A stretch of 64,000 bases of DNA from an uncultured Porphyromonadaceae bacterium (GCA_900555715.1 USMC01000009.1:1-64000); one strand, 5' to 3'; positions 1-8,953 are shown, counted from the first letter of the stretch. The notes: a model not told the origin generated them from the letters alone. A program made the numbers and translations.

Positions 1-130
1 TATTTCAAACAATCTCGGTCTGGAATACGACCCGTCGAACTATCTTCTCATGCATGCCATGGGTCCGAATGTCGCCGGTGTTATCGGCTCGGCAGTGGCA
101 GCCGGTGTTCTTCTCGGCTTCCTCGCCTGA
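1..130 (+). CDS. Na+-translocating decarboxylase beta subunit, C-terminal end (partial)
   Basis: Only the last 42 codons are present (first full codon at base 2, TGA at 128-130). The tail contains MGPNVAGVIGSAVAAGVLL, a glycine/alanine-rich membrane helix that I recognise as the end of the beta subunit of biotin-dependent Na+-pumping decarboxylases (oxaloacetate, methylmalonyl-CoA or glutaconyl-CoA decarboxylase; OadB/MmdB/GcdB). The family exports Na+ through the inner membrane during decarboxylation. The next genes encode methylmalonyl-CoA mutase, which favours a methylmalonyl-CoA decarboxylase, but the fragment alone cannot fix the substrate. A terminator follows at once, so this gene ends its own transcript. 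Confidence 0.8.
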   Translation, partial: ISNNLGLEYDPSNYLLMHAMGPNVAGVIGSAVAAGVLLGFLA

Positions 131-151
131 TAGTCACGTATTTTATTTCTC

Positions 152-182
152 AAGCCCTCGTCTTCACGGATGAGGGCTTTTA
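152..182 (+). terminator. Intrinsic terminator of the decarboxylase operon
   Basis: Perfect 8-bp inverted repeat AAGCCCTC (152-159) / GAGGGCTT (172-179), 12-nt loop, with the 3' arm running into TTTTAAT. It lies 22 nt after the stop codon. Confidence 0.8.
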
Positions 183-217
183 ATATACTTTAACAACTGC
201 TAATCGTTAAGATTCTA

Positions 218-247
218 CTGTTAAACGGGAAATATTTAGTAATTTTG
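218..247 (+). promoter_or_regulatory. Bacteroidetes-type promoter for mutAB
   Basis: A -7 element TAATTTTG (240-247) matches TAnnTTTG. A weaker -33 element CTG (218-220) lies 19 nt upstream. Initiation near 254-257 would give a leader of about 125 nt before the mutA ATG at 379. The leader has a short GC stem (CGGCG 292-296 with CGCCG 321-325). I see no cobalamin-riboswitch core in it. Confidence 0.55.
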
Positions 248-378
248 AAGCGACAATTGCAATGATTGCCAAAGAGTAATATAATATTAAGCGGCGCGGT
301 CTGTAATTCTATGGATTGTCCGCCGAAATGACCTTAGAAATATCTATACATCAAATAGTTGAACATAAACTAATAAAC

Positions 379-2226
379 ATGGCAGAAAAAAGTGAAAGAT
401 TGTTCGACCAGTTTCCCGAGGTAAGCTATTCTGAATGGCGAGCCAAAGTAGAAGCCGACCTTAAAGGTGCGGATTTCGACAAGAAGCTGGTTTGGCGTAC
501 TAACGAAGGCTTTAACGTTCAGCCTGTCTACCGCGCTGAAGATATCGCCGGTCTGAAAACGACCGACTCCCTTCCCGGTCAATATCCCTACATCCGCGGC
601 ACACGCACAGACAATGAATGGCTCACCCGTCAGGATATTGTCGCTGACAGTGCTGCAGAAGCCAATAAAATCGCTCTGGATGTTTTAAATAAAGGTGTCA
701 ATTCCCTTGGCTTTAAGGTTAGCGAGCCCGCTGATGTGGCAGTGCTCCTGAAGGATATCGCTCTTGATGCGGTAGAGATCAACCTTACCAGCTGCCCCCG
801 CAAGGCGGTCGCTGTCGCCGAAGAACTTGTTAAGCTTGTCAAAGCAGCCGGCTGTGAGAACACCTTCCGTGGCTCGGTTGCATATAACCCCCTTAAACCG
901 CAGCTCCGTCATGGCGTTGAAGGCGTGGACACAAAGGCTGTTGTCGAGGTAGCATGCAAGCTCCTCGATGTTGTCGCTCCTGTTCCCGGTCTACGCTGTC
1001 TCGCAGTAGAGTCAAAGGTTCTTGCAAATGCAGGTGCATATATTTATCAGGAATTAGGCTACGCTCTCGCATGGGGTGCCGACTGGCTCACTCTTCTCAC
1101 CGAAGCAGGTCGCGACATCAATGAAGTTGCCAGCCGTGTGAAGTTCGACATGTGCGTTTCGTCGAATTTCTTTATGGAAATCGCCAAGTTCCGCGCTGCC
1201 CGTATGCTCTGGGCACAGATTGTGGAACAGTATAAGCCGACATGCAGCTGCGCTGCCAAGATGATGGTATGTGCAACTACATCGACTTTCAATCAGACCA
1301 TCTACGACGCATACGTCAACCTCCTGCGCAGCCAGACAGAGACTTTCTCAGCCTGCGTAGCCGGTGTAGATTCTATCGTTGTCACCCCGTTTGACACTCC
1401 ATATAAGAAACCGGACGCATTCAGCGAACGCATTGCCCGCAACCAGCAGTTCCTTCTCAAAGAAGAGAGCCATATGGATAAGGTTGTCGACCCCGCAGGC
1501 GGCAGCTACTATGTAGAGACTCTCACTGTTGCAATTGCAGAGCAGGGCTGGAAACTCTTCCTTGCCACTGTGGATGAAGGCGGTTTCTTTGCCAGTGTAG
1601 GTAACGGTAAAGTTCAGGCAGCAGTCAATGCAAGCTGCGAGAAACGTCACACAGACGTTGCGCGCCGCAAGGAAATCCTGCTTGGTACAAACCAGTATCC
1701 CAACATCAACGAGAAAGCTGCCGACAAAATTGAGACAACCGGCTGCTGCAACTGCGGCTGCGGAACGGAGAAAGGTCCGAATGCTCTCGTCGCAAAACGT
1801 GCCGCAACAGAGTTCGAGGAACTGCGTCTTGCTACCGAAGCTGCTGCAAAACGTCCGAAAGTGTTCATGCTTACCATCGGCAACCTTGCCATGCGTCTCG
1901 CCCGCGCTCAGTTCTCGACCAACTTCTTCGGTTGCGCAGGATATGAGATAATTGATAATCTTGGCTTCAATACAGTTGAGGAAGGCGTGGACGCCGCTCT
2001 CGAAAAAGGCGCCGATGTAGTCGTTCTCTGCTCCAGCGATGACGAATATGCCGAACTTGCGCCGGCAGCGTTCAAGTATCTCAATGGACGCGCTGAATTT
2101 GTCGTAGCAGGTGCTCCGGCATGTACCGACGACCTCAAAGCTGTCGGAATCAAAGATTTCGTCCATGTCCGCTGCAACGTTCTCGACACTCTCCGTGATT
2201 TCAATAACCGTCTTCTCAACAAATAA
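379..2226 (+). CDS. mutA: Methylmalonyl-CoA mutase small (beta) subunit
   Basis: 615 aa. Pairs with MutB to interconvert (R)-methylmalonyl-CoA and succinyl-CoA in the cytoplasmic succinate-propionate pathway. The first ~440 residues form the MCM TIM-barrel domain (SEWRAKVEADLKG, VVDPAGGSYYVE), and the C-terminal ~125 residues a B12-domain-like Rossmann fold starting near RPKVFMLTIGN. The DxHxxG cobalamin motif is missing there, as in known small subunits, so this chain should be non-catalytic. I start at ATG 379 (MAEKSERLFDQFPEVSY); the in-frame TTG at 316 gives 21 extra residues unlike the family. Odd: a cysteine cluster GCCNCGCG at about residues 455-463, in the linker between domains. mutB follows after 14 nt. 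Confidence 0.95.
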   Translation: MAEKSERLFDQFPEVSYSEWRAKVEADLKGADFDKKLVWRTNEGFNVQPVYRAEDIAGLKTTDSLPGQYPYIRGTRTDNEWLTRQDIVADSAAEANKIALDVLNKGVNSLGFKVSEPADVAVLLKDIALDAVEINLTSCPRKAVAVAEELVKLVKAAGCENTFRGSVAYNPLKPQLRHGVEGVDTKAVVEVACKLLDVVAPVPGLRCLAVESKVLANAGAYIYQELGYALAWGADWLTLLTEAGRDINEVASRVKFDMCVSSNFFMEIAKFRAARMLWAQIVEQYKPTCSCAAKMMVCATTSTFNQTIYDAYVNLLRSQTETFSACVAGVDSIVVTPFDTPYKKPDAFSERIARNQQFLLKEESHMDKVVDPAGGSYYVETLTVAIAEQGWKLFLATVDEGGFFASVGNGKVQAAVNASCEKRHTDVARRKEILLGTNQYPNINEKAADKIETTGCCNCGCGTEKGPNALVAKRAATEFEELRLATEAAAKRPKVFMLTIGNLAMRLARAQFSTNFFGCAGYEIIDNLGFNTVEEGVDAALEKGADVVVLCSSDDEYAELAPAAFKYLNGRAEFVVAGAPACTDDLKAVGIKDFVHVRCNVLDTLRDFNNRLLNK

Positions 2227-2240
2227 GTCACAGTCCTACA

Positions 2241-4379
2241 ATGAAACCCGATTTTAAAAATATCGATATAACCGCAGGGCTCTGTGGCGAAGCTCCGGCA
2301 GCACAGGTTGCCGAAGACTGGACAACCCCTGAGCTCATTCCGGTAAAACCCGTATATACAAAACAGGACCTCGAAGGTCTTGAACACCTCAACTTCATGT
2401 CCGGTATCCCGCCCTTCCTGCGTGGTCCGTACAGCGCTATGTACCCTCTGCGTCCCTGGACCATCCGTCAGTATGCCGGCTTCTCCACTGCAGCAGAATC
2501 GAATGCTTTCTACCGCCGCAACCTTGCATCCGGTCAGAAAGGTCTTTCGGTCGCTTTCGACCTTGCCACACACCGTGGCTATGACGCAGACCATCCCCGT
2601 GTGGTAGGCGACGTAGGCAAAGCCGGTGTGTCGATCTGTACTATTGAGGATATGAAAGTGCTGTTCGACGGCATACCTCTGAACAAGATGTCTGTGTCGA
2701 TGACGATGAACGGCGCTGTCCTTCCTGTTCTTGCGTTCTACATCAACGCCGGTCTCGAACAGGGCGCTAAACTCGAAGAAATGGCTGGTACTATCCAGAA
2801 TGACATTCTCAAAGAGTTCATGGTGCGCAACACCTATATATATCCGCCGGAGTTCTCGATGCGAATCATTGCCGACATATTCGAATATACTTCGCAGAAT
2901 ATGCCGAAATTCAACTCGATCTCCATTTCCGGATACCACATGCAGGAAGCAGGCGCTACCTGCGATATCGAACTTGCATACACTCTTGCCGACGGTCTCG
3001 AATATCTTCGCGCAGGTGTCAACGCAGGCATGGATATCGATGCTTTCGCTCCGCGTCTGTCGTTCTTCTGGGCTATCGGCATGAACTACTTCATGGAAGT
3101 TGCCAAGATGCGTGCTGCCCGTATGCTGTGGGCAAAGATTGTCAAGCAGTTCAACCCGAAGAATCCCAAGTCGCTCGCTCTGCGCACACACTCGCAGACA
3201 TCAGGATGGTCGCTCACAGAGCAGGATCCGTTCAACAATGTCGGTCGTACATGTATCGAAGCTATGGGTGCCGCTCTCGGTCATACACAGAGTCTCCACA
3301 CCAACGCGCTCGACGAAGCTATCGCGCTTCCTACCGATTTCTCGGCACGTATTGCCCGTAACACACAGATCTACATCCAGGAAGAGACTCAGGTCACACG
3401 TGCCATCGACCCGTGGGGCGGCAGCTACTATGTAGAAGCGCTCACCAATGAGATTGCACACCGTGCATGGGAGCATATTCAGGAGATCGAGAAGCTCGGC
3501 GGTATGGCTAAAGCCATCGAGACAGGTCTTCCCAAACTCCGCATCGAAGAAGCTGCCGCACGCACTCAGGCCCGCATCGACTCAGGTCGCCAGACCATTG
3601 TCGGTATCAACAAATACCGTCTTGAGCATGAAGACCCGATCGACATCCTCGAAATCGACAACACCGAGGTGCGTCGTGAACAGATCGAACGCCTCAACGA
3701 CGTCAAGGAGCACCGCGACGAAGCAAAGGTCAAGGAAGCTCTCGCAGCTATCACGGAATGTGTCCGCACAAAGAAGGGTAACCTTCTCGACCTCGCTGTC
3801 AAGGCTGCCGGTCTCCGTGCAACCCTCGGTGAAATCTCCGACGCCTGCGAAGAGGTCGTAGGTCGTTATAAAGCAGTAATCAGAACAATTTCAGGCGTGT
3901 ACTCCAGCGAAACAAAGAATGATCCGGACTTTGTCCGTGCTCAGCAGATGTGCGAAGACTTCGCAAAGCGCGAAGGTCGTCAGCCACGTATTATGATTGC
4001 AAAGATGGGTCAGGACGGTCATGACCGCGGCGCTAAAGTGGTAGCCACAGGCTATGCCGACTGCGGTTTCGACGTCGACATGGGACCCTTGTTCCAGACC
4101 CCGGCAGAAGCAGCGCGTCAGGCTGTAGAGAACGATGTGCACATCCTCGGTGTGTCATCGCTCGCCGCAGGTCATAAGACTCTCATCCCGCAGGTTATTG
4201 AGGAACTCAAGAAACTTGGTCGCGAAGATATCCTTGTCACTGCAGGCGGTGTTATCCCTGCTCAGGACTACGACTTCCTCTACAAGGCTGGCGTAGCAGC
4301 TATCTTCGGTCCCGGCACACGAATTCCGTTGTCCGCTATCAAGATGCTTGAAATTCTCAACGAACAGTCTGAAGAATAA
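2241..4379 (+). CDS. mutB: Methylmalonyl-CoA mutase large (alpha) subunit, B12-dependent
   Basis: 712 aa, the catalytic subunit using adenosylcobalamin. The N-terminal substrate-binding barrel is clear (RPWTIRQYAGFSTAAESN, FDLATHRGYDADHPRV). The C-terminal cobalamin domain starts near residue 580 and carries GQDGHDRGAKVVATGYAD; His594 in DGHDRG is the expected lower cobalt ligand. Length is normal for the family. It is co-transcribed with mutA (14-nt gap) and followed by two stacked hairpins that end the operon. Together with the upstream decarboxylase tail this indicates conversion of succinate to propionate with Na+ export. No epimerase or B12 chaperone gene lies within the window. Confidence 0.97.
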   Translation: MKPDFKNIDITAGLCGEAPAAQVAEDWTTPELIPVKPVYTKQDLEGLEHLNFMSGIPPFLRGPYSAMYPLRPWTIRQYAGFSTAAESNAFYRRNLASGQKGLSVAFDLATHRGYDADHPRVVGDVGKAGVSICTIEDMKVLFDGIPLNKMSVSMTMNGAVLPVLAFYINAGLEQGAKLEEMAGTIQNDILKEFMVRNTYIYPPEFSMRIIADIFEYTSQNMPKFNSISISGYHMQEAGATCDIELAYTLADGLEYLRAGVNAGMDIDAFAPRLSFFWAIGMNYFMEVAKMRAARMLWAKIVKQFNPKNPKSLALRTHSQTSGWSLTEQDPFNNVGRTCIEAMGAALGHTQSLHTNALDEAIALPTDFSARIARNTQIYIQEETQVTRAIDPWGGSYYVEALTNEIAHRAWEHIQEIEKLGGMAKAIETGLPKLRIEEAAARTQARIDSGRQTIVGINKYRLEHEDPIDILEIDNTEVRREQIERLNDVKEHRDEAKVKEALAAITECVRTKKGNLLDLAVKAAGLRATLGEISDACEEVVGRYKAVIRTISGVYSSETKNDPDFVRAQQMCEDFAKREGRQPRIMIAKMGQDGHDRGAKVVATGYADCGFDVDMGPLFQTPAEAARQAVENDVHILGVSSLAAGHKTLIPQVIEELKKLGREDILVTAGGVIPAQDYDFLYKAGVAAIFGPGTRIPLSAIKMLEILNEQSEE

Positions 4380-4389
4380 CATTCCCCCA

Positions 4390-4464
4390 GGTTCTCCCGT
4401 ATTCATATATGGGAGAACCATATCCCCAGGACGGTGCCTGTCGAGAGACGCGCACCGTTTTTTT
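4390..4464 (+). terminator. Tandem hairpins ending mutAB
   Basis: First hairpin: GGTTCTCCC (4390-4398) / GGGAGAACC (4411-4419), 9 bp, without a T-tract. Second: ACGGTGC (4431-4437) / GCACCGT (4452-4458) followed by a run of seven T (4458-4464), a classical intrinsic terminator. Confidence 0.85.
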
Positions 4465-4484
4465 CAATACAAATTATAAAGGAA

Positions 4485-5207
4485 ATGACGAATACAGAAA
4501 TAATTCATGCCATCGAGCAGCGTCACTCGTGCCGTTCTTTTACCGGTGCGGCTCTGCCTGAGCATATTCTCGACGAACTGAAGGAGTATATTAAGAATGA
4601 CGATAACCTTATTCTTATCGACGGAGTCAACGGTCGTGTAGGCACTTACGGCATAGTGTCCGGCTCCACTATGAGCATAGCCGTTTCGGGAGATGAAAGG
4701 GCGGCTGAGATTATGGATACGGCATCTACGGCGGAGCGGATAGTTCTTTGGCTTACATCTAAAGGAATAGGCTCGGTATGGCTCGGCGGAACATTCAGGG
4801 TAAGCGGTATCGACAGACATATACCCGCGGTGATAGCCATAGGCATTCCTAAAGCAAAAGCGGGTTTTATAGACAGGATAATGCGCAAATCTGTCTCCAG
4901 CAACACAAGAAAGCCGTTCGACGAGCTTTTCAAAGCGAAAGATGGTGATTTCGGTGATTTCCGGCAGTCGCTTGAGATGATGCGTCTGGCCCCGTCGGCA
5001 TGCAATGCACAGCCGTGGAGAGCTTATATCGATGGTGATACGGTTCACTTTTACTGTGTTACCGATAACAAATACTCGTATCTCGATATGGGGATAGCTC
5101 TTTGCCATTTCGACCTTACAGCAGGAGAGGGCAGGCTGTTCAGTTCTGACGCGGCTCCAACAATTTTTAACGGCGCTAAGTATATTACAAGCTGGAAAAA
5201 ATCCTAA
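4485..5207 (+). CDS. Nitroreductase family protein
   Basis: 240 aa. The N-terminal EIIHAIEQRHSCRSF carries the Arg-Ser-type FMN-phosphate contact of nitroreductases, and the second half has MRLAPSACNAQPWRAY, the conserved Asn-Gln-Pro-Trp motif. The order of these two half-domains resembles the TM1586-type putative nitroreductases. Likely an FMN-dependent NAD(P)H oxidoreductase in the cytoplasm; the substrate cannot be told. I start at ATG 4485, which follows TAAAGGAA; the longer in-frame ATG at 4434 would begin inside the terminator stem. The stop codon overlaps a possible dnaG -7 element, and dnaG starts 21 nt later. Confidence 0.8.
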   Translation: MTNTEIIHAIEQRHSCRSFTGAALPEHILDELKEYIKNDDNLILIDGVNGRVGTYGIVSGSTMSIAVSGDERAAEIMDTASTAERIVLWLTSKGIGSVWLGGTFRVSGIDRHIPAVIAIGIPKAKAGFIDRIMRKSVSSNTRKPFDELFKAKDGDFGDFRQSLEMMRLAPSACNAQPWRAYIDGDTVHFYCVTDNKYSYLDMGIALCHFDLTAGEGRLFSSDAAPTIFNGAKYITSWKKS

Positions 5208-5212
5208 CTTTG
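5205..5212 (+). promoter_or_regulatory. Possible -7 element for dnaG
   Basis: TAACTTTG fits TAnnTTTG and overlaps the nitroreductase stop codon. No clear TTTG lies 19-21 nt upstream. The leader to ATG 5229 would be only about 10 nt. Confidence 0.35.
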
Positions 5213-5228
5213 TGATAAAAGACATCAG

Positions 5229-7424
5229 ATGCCACGCATAGACCAGGAAACAGTTCAGAAAATACTCGATGCAGCGGATATTGTTGAAGTCGTCAGCGAT
5301 TTCGTCAAGCTTCGCCGCAGCGGCGCCAACTATAAGGGTCTGTGTCCTTTCCATAGCGAACGCACGCCGTCGTTTTCGGTAAATCGCGCAAGGAATATCT
5401 GCAAGTGTTTCAGTTGCGGTAAAGGCGGCTCACCTGTCAACTTCATCATGGAGCATGAGCAGATGACCTTTAACGAAGCCCTCCGCTATCTGGCAAGGAA
5501 ATATAACATTGAGATTGTCGAAAAAGAGCTCAGCGACGAAGAACGCCAGGCGGCGTCGCGCCGCGAATCGCTCCTTGCGCTCAATTCGTTTGCAAACGAG
5601 CATTTCCGGACAAACCTCACAGAAACTGTCGAAGGCAAAAGCGTGGCGCTTCCATATTTCCGTCACCGCGGTCTTTCTGATGCTATGGTTGAGCGTTTCC
5701 AGCTCGGCTATGCAATCGACAAGCCGACTGAACTGCTGGATGCAGCCAGGCGCAAAGGATTCCGCGAAGAATTTATGGTCGAGCTGGGTCTCATTGTGCA
5801 GAATGAACGCGACGGACGCAGCAGTTTATACGACCGGTATCGGAGCCGTGTCATATTCCCCATCCATTCGCTGTCGGGTCGTGTTGTCGGTTTCGGTGCC
5901 CGTACCATGCGCTCCGACAAGAACATCGCAAAATACGTCAACTCTCCGGAATCGTCGATATACAGCAAAAAAAAGGAGCTCTACGGTCTCTTTCAGGCTC
6001 GAAGCGCCATTGTCCGTGCTGACAAGTGCATAATGGTAGAGGGTTATCTCGATGTTATCTCCATGCATCAGGCTGGCGTTGAGAATGTGGTGGCATCTTC
6101 CGGCACTTCCATAACGGAGGAACAGATCCGCGTCGTACATCGCTTCACCGAGAATGTGACGCTCATATATGATGCTGATGCCGCAGGCATAAAAGCTTCG
6201 CTCAGAGGCATCAACATGCTTCTCGCCGAGAAGATGAACGTCAAGGTGCTCGCTCTTCCGCCGGGCGACGATCCCGATTCTTTCGCGCAAAATCATTCGT
6301 CGGAAGAAGTGTTTGCCTATCTTGCTGAAAATGAGGTAGACATTATCACCTTTATGGTCGGTAAGCTTATGGCGGGCGTCAGTGCAAACGACCCTACGGC
6401 AAAGGCAAAAGTGGTGAACGATGTTCTCCGTACGGTGGCGTACGTCGATGAGCCTGTCAAACGACAGGAATATATATCGCAGTGTTCCCGAATGCTCGAT
6501 GTTCCTGAAGATGTTCTTGTCAATCAGCTCAATATCTTTATAACCGGTCGTTATGAGGAAGCTGAAAAGGCTGCAAGAAGAGACGAAGCCCGGCGTACTA
6601 TTTCAGACATTGAGGAAGAGGAGAAAAAATCGGAGAATAAGACGGAAAAGGATGATGATGCGCCGCTTCTCAATCTCGATAACAATTATCTAAAACCCTT
6701 TGAGGAAGAGCTTATAAGATACATCGTCCGTTATGGTCTTCTGTATATGTTCGACATGACGGAGGGCGATGAAGTAGTTCCGGGAACAGTCTTCGACCTG
6801 ATAGAGACTGAGATGAAGATGGACGGTGTGGCTTTCAGCTATGGTCCGTATACAAAGCTGATGGATGTATTCCGTCAGATACGTTTCAATGAATGGCCTG
6901 CGGAGAGAGAAAGGAAACTTGCCGAGCTTGAAAGCGAATGCCGGAGCATGCTTGAAGAGAAACGTGATGCTATACGCTCCAACGCAGGAACCATGCAGCA
7001 GCTGGAAAAGGCGGAGACAAAAGCGCAGGAAGAGATTGAAGAATATCGTGTCAATGTCATGAACGAATTCGATATGCGTTACGGGCAGACGCGGCTTGTC
7101 AATTCTGATGATAACGACGTACGCAGAATAGCCACGGAATTGCTTGTCGAACGTTATACTCTGTCGCGTATCTACAGCCGTCAGGGAAAGATTGAGACCG
7201 AGCAGGACCAGCTGCGCAATCTCGTTCCAAGAGCAGTTTTCGAGCTTAGAAATGCCATTGTGGCGGGCATGATCAAAGATCTTAACAAGCAGCTGATGAA
7301 CCTTACAGATGCCGATTCTGACAAAGCCGGTGAAATTCTTTCAAACATCGCGCAATATAAGGCTTTCCAGAAGAAGCTCGGCAAAATGCTCGGTGAACGG
7401 ATTATAATGCCGTCGATTCGGTAA
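5229..7424 (+). CDS. dnaG: DNA primase
   Basis: 731 aa. Synthesises RNA primers at the replication fork. The N-terminal CHC2 zinc finger is intact (CPFHSERTPSF, then CKCFSCGKGG, residues ~38-66). It is followed by the primase core with KYVNSPESSIYSKKKELYG, the TOPRIM glutamate in MVEGYLDV, and the acidic YDADAAG near residue 315. The C-terminal ~250 residues form the helicase-binding region. Longer than the E. coli enzyme (581 aa); the extra length includes a very acidic/lysine-rich linker at about residues 455-480 (EEEEKKSENKTEKDDD), which looks disordered. The stop codon lies in the T-tract of the terminator of the convergent minus-strand gene. Confidence 0.97.
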   Translation: MPRIDQETVQKILDAADIVEVVSDFVKLRRSGANYKGLCPFHSERTPSFSVNRARNICKCFSCGKGGSPVNFIMEHEQMTFNEALRYLARKYNIEIVEKELSDEERQAASRRESLLALNSFANEHFRTNLTETVEGKSVALPYFRHRGLSDAMVERFQLGYAIDKPTELLDAARRKGFREEFMVELGLIVQNERDGRSSLYDRYRSRVIFPIHSLSGRVVGFGARTMRSDKNIAKYVNSPESSIYSKKKELYGLFQARSAIVRADKCIMVEGYLDVISMHQAGVENVVASSGTSITEEQIRVVHRFTENVTLIYDADAAGIKASLRGINMLLAEKMNVKVLALPPGDDPDSFAQNHSSEEVFAYLAENEVDIITFMVGKLMAGVSANDPTAKAKVVNDVLRTVAYVDEPVKRQEYISQCSRMLDVPEDVLVNQLNIFITGRYEEAEKAARRDEARRTISDIEEEEKKSENKTEKDDDAPLLNLDNNYLKPFEEELIRYIVRYGLLYMFDMTEGDEVVPGTVFDLIETEMKMDGVAFSYGPYTKLMDVFRQIRFNEWPAERERKLAELESECRSMLEEKRDAIRSNAGTMQQLEKAETKAQEEIEEYRVNVMNEFDMRYGQTRLVNSDDNDVRRIATELLVERYTLSRIYSRQGKIETEQDQLRNLVPRAVFELRNAIVAGMIKDLNKQLMNLTDADSDKAGEILSNIAQYKAFQKKLGKMLGERIIMPSIR

Positions 7425-7455
7425 AAAAAACGGCTCCGCAGCAAATGCAGAACCG
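7421..7455 (-). terminator. Intrinsic terminator (minus strand) for the 7.5-8.1 kb lipoprotein gene
   Basis: Read on the minus strand: AACGGTTCTGCA, loop, TGCGGAGCCGTT, then eight T. The stem is 12 bp with two G-U pairs that form only in the minus-strand RNA; in the plus direction they are A-C mismatches and no T-tract follows. So it is directional and does not serve dnaG. Confidence 0.75.
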
Positions 7456-7490
7456 TTCTGAGGGAGTATGTATGGATCTGAATAACCGTT

Positions 7491-8117
7491 TTATTCCGGT
7501 ACGCCTACGCGACGGAATGTGAGGTCGCGGTGTTCTACTTCGCAACTCATCATATCGCTGTGGTGAACCTTTATATCTTCGATCTTTTTGTATTTCATGA
7601 ATTCCTCGCGTATAGCCGCAGTTATGGCGACGCGCCATCCTTCTGCAACAGCTGTGGTGAGAGAATCTATAACAGGACGTTCTGTCTGGCTGAGCAAATT
7701 TTCTGAGAATGTTACGCCGGCAGGGTCGACGTTGACCTTGAGCGTTGAAGGATCGAACGAGAGGATGATGTCGTCATCCTCGCCTTTCTCGAAAACATAT
7801 CGCGCATTGATCGATGCCGTTGCGGTGATGTTTGTTTCATACGGGGAGTCGAGGATGTCGGGCGAAGCCGGAAGAGCTTTTGTTATTTCAATTACGGCAG
7901 AAAAATCGGCTACACCTTGTTTTGTGTCGCGGACATCAGGAGCAAAATCAATTGTCATGGTAGATGTAGCATCAGCAGCATCGGGGATAGATGCCAGACG
8001 TTCGGGTGTGCTCTGCCATGTACCTGAAAAACGATCATACTTCGAGCATGATGATACAGCGGCGATAGTGCCTAAAACGGCAACGAGCGAAAAAAAGCCT
8101 GTGGTGGAGAGTTTCAT
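7491..8117 (-). CDS. Predicted lipoprotein of unknown function
   Basis: 208 aa. The start chosen (ATG at 8115-8117) gives a typical lipoprotein signal: MKLSTTGFFSLVAVLGTIAA followed by VSSC, Cys at about residue 24. A longer frame from 8159 would bury the signal behind 14 residues. The mature part has no motif I recognise; it is rich in Thr/Asp and alternates hydrophobic residues (TMTIDFAPD, ITATASINARYVF, DDIILSFDPSTLKVNVD), suggesting a beta-rich, lipocalin-like or barrel fold. It lies 51 nt downstream of plsC on the same strand and ends at its own terminator. Probably anchored in the outer or inner membrane facing the periplasm. Confidence 0.7.
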   Translation of the reverse strand: MKLSTTGFFSLVAVLGTIAAVSSCSKYDRFSGTWQSTPERLASIPDAADATSTMTIDFAPDVRDTKQGVADFSAVIEITKALPASPDILDSPYETNITATASINARYVFEKGEDDDIILSFDPSTLKVNVDPAGVTFSENLLSQTERPVIDSLTTAVAEGWRVAITAAIREEFMKYKKIEDIKVHHSDMMSCEVEHRDLTFRRVGVPE

Positions 8118-8168
8118 ATTACTTCCGGATTTGTGTTTTAAATACAACAGCGGAAGCATAATGATAGT

Positions 8169-8903
8169 TCAGCGCGGTCTTTGATTTTCAGGCAATGATG
8201 AGGCAATGGCATATGAAGAAGCTACCATAAGACTTGCAAGGTCGTGTCGTTCTCCCTCTTTCGGCACGATAGGCTCATGGATGGTGAGGATGATGTGTCC
8301 CGGTCGTGGAAGCCACGCTGTGCGAGGCATAACTCTGAAAGCTCCGTCGATGGTGATGGGCACAACGGGCAGACTGAACTCTACGGCGAGAGCAAAAGCT
8401 CCGCGCCGGAATCCATGCATACGACCGTCGGGAGTGCGCGATCCTTCGGGAAATACTACAACAGACATTCCGCCTGCAAGCCTCTTTTCGGCGTCTTCCA
8501 TAGTCTGCCGGACAGCCGACGGTTTTGAATTGTCGACAAAAATATTTCCGCATACCCGGCAGGTGTAGCCGACAAGCGGAATTTTTTCGAGACTTTTCTT
8601 CATCATCCATCGGAAGTTGTGGCGCAGGTAGCCATAGACGGCGAAAATGTCGAATGCGCCCTGATGGTTGGCGACGAATACATACGAGGTTTTCTTGCGT
8701 ATGTTTTGTCGCCCTCTTACCTCAACGCTGACCCAGCACAGAATGCAGAATATTTTCGACCATATCATACCGGGATAGTAGCCCATAGTACGGCTGAGAC
8801 CGATCATGCTTCCGAAAATCGTGAAGAAGCACGCAAGCACCGTGCTGACGAGAAGCAGCGGTACTGCTATGAGAAAGAAATAGATGCGATAAAGAATAAT
8901 CAT
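8169..8903 (-). CDS. plsC: 1-acyl-sn-glycerol-3-phosphate acyltransferase
   Basis: 244 aa. Transfers an acyl group to lysophosphatidic acid to make phosphatidic acid at the inner membrane. The first ~35 residues form a membrane segment. The HX4D catalytic motif is NHQGAFD (His80, Asp85), and the second conserved block is VFPEGSRT (residues ~150-157), which binds the glycerol phosphate. Length is normal. It follows nrdG by 37 nt, but a well-formed promoter straddles the end of nrdG, so it can be transcribed on its own. Confidence 0.92.
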   Translation of the reverse strand: MIILYRIYFFLIAVPLLLVSTVLACFFTIFGSMIGLSRTMGYYPGMIWSKIFCILCWVSVEVRGRQNIRKKTSYVFVANHQGAFDIFAVYGYLRHNFRWMMKKSLEKIPLVGYTCRVCGNIFVDNSKPSAVRQTMEDAEKRLAGGMSVVVFPEGSRTPDGRMHGFRRGAFALAVEFSLPVVPITIDGAFRVMPRTAWLPRPGHIILTIHEPIVPKEGERHDLASLMVASSYAIASSLPENQRPR

Positions 8904-8922
8904 TATTTTGCCTGTTTGCCTG

Positions 8923-8953
8923 CAAAGTTATCAAAAAAAATTATCCTAACAAA
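8923..8953 (-). promoter_or_regulatory. Promoter for plsC, partly inside nrdG
   Basis: On the minus strand, -33 TTTG (8953-8950), 19-nt spacer, -7 TAACTTTG (8930-8923). The -33 box lies within the last codons of nrdG. Leader about 10-15 nt. Confidence 0.65.

Noticed and set aside
248..378. Cobalamin riboswitch before mutA
   Set aside because: A leader of ~125 nt exists, but I find no B12-box-like core or long helices; only one short GC stem.
1908..3191. 427-codon minus-strand frame across mutA/mutB
   Set aside because: Antisense shadow of the mutase genes; no motif and no start context.
4434..4484. Upstream ATG for the nitroreductase
   Set aside because: It would translate through the T-tract and stem of the mutAB terminator; ATG 4485 has a better context and family match.
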